Part shown: in pieces, positions 61,782 through 64,000 of the stretch
How positions within the stretch are numbered: the first letter of the stretch is position 1
Layout: every line of letters begins with the position of its first letter
DNA from: Clostridium_AM tanneri
Lineage (GTDB): Bacteria > Bacillota > Clostridia > Clostridiales > Clostridiaceae
Direction of reading: 5' to 3'
Assembly (NCBI RefSeq): GCF_033659955.1
Contig: NZ_JARUJP010000019.1
Location: 1-64,000, forward strand
DNA: 64,000 nt
Notes under the pieces: model-generated
What the model was told of the DNA's origin: nothing
Seen by the model: only the letters and a program-made list of their open reading frames with translations
Database searches by the model: none
Made by a program: the position numbers and the translations under genes

Positions 61782-64000
61782 CTAATCGCTAGTATCGGAT
61801 TTAGATAAAAATTTTAGCCTTTCTATTTTAAAGTTTGATTTTGATAGAATTTCTGGCCAAATCTTAACCATTTGATATACCTTATCCTTTTTATCATAAG
61901 GCAAGTTATCCCAAGAAACCAGTGCTGGATCAGTTTTTTTCTTATTATCTTTAATGACTCCATACTTCCATCCCGCCTTTTTTCTATGACGGTACCAACG
62001 GGTATGTTGATCTTCAGCTAGAATATCCAATTCTTTTTCCGTAAATTGTACAAACTCCGGATTTTCCTTAACAGAAATAATATCATAATTAATTTTAAGT
62101 AATGAATTAGGGATATGTCTAGCCTGATCACGATTTGAGTTTTTTAATTCCTCACTAAGCTCCTCCCAAGGAACTATGAAATCTAGATCTATATTTCTGC
62201 TGTTTTCACTAAGCATTCTATATTTTTCGTGAATAGCCATAGCGAGACTTTCTATTTTTTCACTATAAAATGCATCATGCATTAAATGCCGTAAAAATTG
62301 TTCCTCGTCTACATGTAATTTCAATTGCTCCTTAGAAGGCAAATCTGATTGTTCCCAAATTTTCGCATTAGTTAGCATACTCATTTCAAGTATAGCTTCC
62401 ATAGACCTTGATTCATGCTTATATCTTCGAATTTTAAGCAATGCCCGCAGTACTCCATTATCAATTTTAGCCTTTCCGTTATCATCTATAAGATGAGGTA
62501 CTTTGCGTTCTATCAAAGAGCGTAATAACATAGCCCTTCTAATTATAAACAATTGATCTCTCTCATCGGTTTGGTTTGGGCCTAGGATATTTACATACCC
62601 TCTTAATCGACTTATAAAATCAGGACCTTTAGCTCCTTTAAATTCTAGTAAGAATTGTTTCCTTTCATTTTCATCCTTTATGTCTTCTCCATGAAATTCT
62701 CTAAATGTACTATTTGTTCCACCAGCAAAAACAAAGATAGCTTTTCCTATAGGATGAATAGAATTTTCATCTCTAAATACTCCATCCTGCATAGGTGCTA
62801 AAAAATACTTTAACCATCCCAATTTACCTTCAAAAGCAGAATCAAATTCATCAAAAAATATTAAGGGAATCTTACCTTCTAAGGAAAAATCCCTTACCTT
62901 ATGAAAGGCGTTAATTAAATCCAGTGGTGTTCTAAACTGAGATAAGTTAAAACTTAGCTTCTCAATTAATTCTGGAGCAATACTTGCCGCTATTTCCGTT
63001 ACACCAAAAGATTTTCCAGAGCCTGGAGTTCCAAATACAGCTATTGAAAGTGGTCGAACTGTATTTTTAGTGGAAATATACTCCCACATGAGATTTTTAA
63101 TGCTTCTATAACTTTCAATTTCAGTCCTATCTACAGTTTGTAGATTCCTAAACTGAGCTATAGGTATAGAATTAAGTACATCGTTTACTCCATTTTTCAC
63201 AATATCGTATGCTATTTCTGCTAGATTAGTAGAACTCTTATCGCTAAGTATATACCAATAATAGTTGCTATCCTTATGAGTCAAATCAGGTATCCTCACA
63301 TCTTGAATTAAATCTCTGTTTATAAAATCATCCTCTTCTTCAATAAATAATGTAGGACTAGGAAATTGAAATTCCTCAACATTTTCTCCAAAGCCGTTAA
63401 CAAAGTACTTTTGAACAGCAACGATTCCTTCACCTATTCCTTCCCCTATCAGTAAGGGAAATTCTTCTTTATTATAACTTTCGGAAGCAATACTTTTCGC
63501 AAGTCCTGCCACAAAACATGAAGTAAGCCCATACATTTTGCCATCAGTATCTTTGAAAGAACCTCCTTCAAATTCATAGGGTATAAAGTATAAGTAAGCT
63601 TCATTCACTCCTCCATCTCTGTAGTAAATAGCCCCCTCAAGACCAAAGGGTACTATAAGATGATGACAGTTTGCAAGAAATGCAAGATTAGGATTATTAT
63701 TGATTTGCCACACAAAATCCTGTGCAGTTCTTTCCCAGGAGAGACTTTTACTAATATTAACTCCCTTAGAACGTAAATCATCCCCATTTATAACCACTAT
63801 TGTTTTTTCAAAATGAAACTTCTGCAGCTGTTTCCATAGTGCACTAGATCCAATAGGATTATTCATTTTATATAAAACTATTGGAAACTTCCCAGGTGTT
63901 TTTAGTGCTAAAGGCCAGAATTTTTCATTGGAATTAAAACCATTGTTTTCATCATCTATTATAACTATATCAGCATTTTCATCATCATCAATTATAGGTA
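61782..64000 (-). CDS. Large AAA+ ATPase with C-terminal RyR domain, N-terminus beyond the window
   Basis: The frame stays open from the stop at 61782 to the right edge, so at least 738 residues are encoded and the start lies outside. Counting from an internal Met at 63866, the first 230 residues contain VVINGDDLRSKGVNISKSLSWERTAQDFVW and HHLIVPFGLEGAIYY, a PfkB-like or nucleotide-binding pattern. An AAA-type ATPase follows: Walker A GTPGSGKSFG near 279-288, Walker B IPLIFFDEFDSAF. The last ~70 residues (LAEDQHTRWYRHRKKAGWKYG, WDNLPYDKKDKVYQMVKIWPEIL) match the RyR domain (PF02026) seen in prokaryotic nucleotide-signalling and conflict proteins. Role unknown; a stress or defence function is inference. 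Confidence 0.82.
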   Translation of the reverse strand, partial: PIIDDDENADIVIIDDENNGFNSNEKFWPLALKTPGKFPIVLYKMNNPIGSSALWKQLQKFHFEKTIVVINGDDLRSKGVNISKSLSWERTAQDFVWQINNNPNLAFLANCHHLIVPFGLEGAIYYRDGGVNEAYLYFIPYEFEGGSFKDTDGKMYGLTSCFVAGLAKSIASESYNKEEFPLLIGEGIGEGIVAVQKYFVNGFGENVEEFQFPSPTLFIEEEDDFINRDLIQDVRIPDLTHKDSNYYWYILSDKSSTNLAEIAYDIVKNGVNDVLNSIPIAQFRNLQTVDRTEIESYRSIKNLMWEYISTKNTVRPLSIAVFGTPGSGKSFGVTEIAASIAPELIEKLSFNLSQFRTPLDLINAFHKVRDFSLEGKIPLIFFDEFDSAFEGKLGWLKYFLAPMQDGVFRDENSIHPIGKAIFVFAGGTNSTFREFHGEDIKDENERKQFLLEFKGAKGPDFISRLRGYVNILGPNQTDERDQLFIIRRAMLLRSLIERKVPHLIDDNGKAKIDNGVLRALLKIRRYKHESRSMEAILEMSMLTNAKIWEQSDLPSKEQLKLHVDEEQFLRHLMHDAFYSEKIESLAMAIHEKYRMLSENSRNIDLDFIVPWEELSEELKNSNRDQARHIPNSLLKINYDIISVKENPEFVQFTEKELDILAEDQHTRWYRHRKKAGWKYGVIKDNKKKTDPALVSWDNLPYDKKDKVYQMVKIWPEILSKSNFKIERLKFLSKSDTSD

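Noticed and set aside
1..64000. rRNA, tRNA, prophage or plasmid origin
   Set aside because: No rRNA or tRNA-like sequence, integrase, capsid, terminase or replication initiator was seen in reading both strands.

Overview
The window is AT-rich chromosomal DNA from an anaerobic, low-GC Gram-positive bacterium, most likely a Clostridium or close relative. The signs are a single-chain pyruvate:ferredoxin oxidoreductase, an oxygen-sensitive glycyl radical enzyme with its activase, a CooC-type nickel ATPase, remnants of ptb-buk (butyrate formation), CWB2 cell-wall-binding repeats, strong AGGAGG ribosome binding sites and frequent TTG/GTG starts. No rRNA, tRNA, CRISPR array, insertion sequence or prophage was seen. 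Most genes lie on the minus strand.

Layout. 1-1443: a PucR/CdaR-like regulator cut by the left edge. 1801-5346: a 1181-residue secreted CWB2 surface protein. 5794-7761: a graveyard of gene fragments (asnB, tetR, ferredoxin, buk, ptb). 7997-13117: an operon with a LeuB-like dehydrogenase, a degenerate aconitase-fold protein, small and large isopropylmalate-dehydratase-type subunits and a KdgT-type permease. 13278-18143: PFOR, and a divergent LacI regulator with four palindromic operators on the PFOR promoter. 18288-18852: a second copy of the asnB fragment. 18928-26272: small accessory genes (SRPBCC, alpha/beta hydrolase, WYL regulator, VOC, DUF1801, LUD, HxlR, DUF3786). 26916-28737: CooC and an AraC regulator. 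28922-34194: an NAD-salvage operon (pncA, pncB, nadE, HD protein) headed by two SirTM-type sirtuins and a divergent HxlR regulator; pncA, nadE and one sirtuin are broken. 34241-40316: a DUF4434-like protein, a CPC-type metal ATPase with an Asn/Tyr-rich companion, and an unknown gene with a Fur-like box. 40560-44856: glycyl radical enzyme, activase and XRE-cupin regulator. 44987-53308: histidine degradation (ftcD, hutU, fchA, hutH) and a large BTAD/ATPase/TPR activator. 53421-55805: a Crp/Fnr remnant, a HAD nucleotidase, and an adenine riboswitch with adenosine deaminase. 55911-61679: a MacAB-type efflux operon with a two-component system. 61782-64000: an AAA+ protein ending in a RyR domain, open at the right edge.

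How it fits together. Several units are self-contained catabolic or stress modules, each beside its own regulator: PFOR/LacI, GRE/XRE-cupin, hut/BTAD, sirtuin-NAD/HxlR, efflux/two-component. The window also records active gene loss: duplicated regulatory and coding segments (asnB, hxlR) and internal deletions that removed catalytic residues. The most unusual items are the aconitase-fold paralogue lacking two of three Fe-S cysteines inside a LeuBCD-like operon, the sirtuin/NAD-recycling operon, the glycyl radical enzyme lacking the usual Cys-x-Glu pair, the four-operator PFOR promoter, and the AAA-RyR protein.
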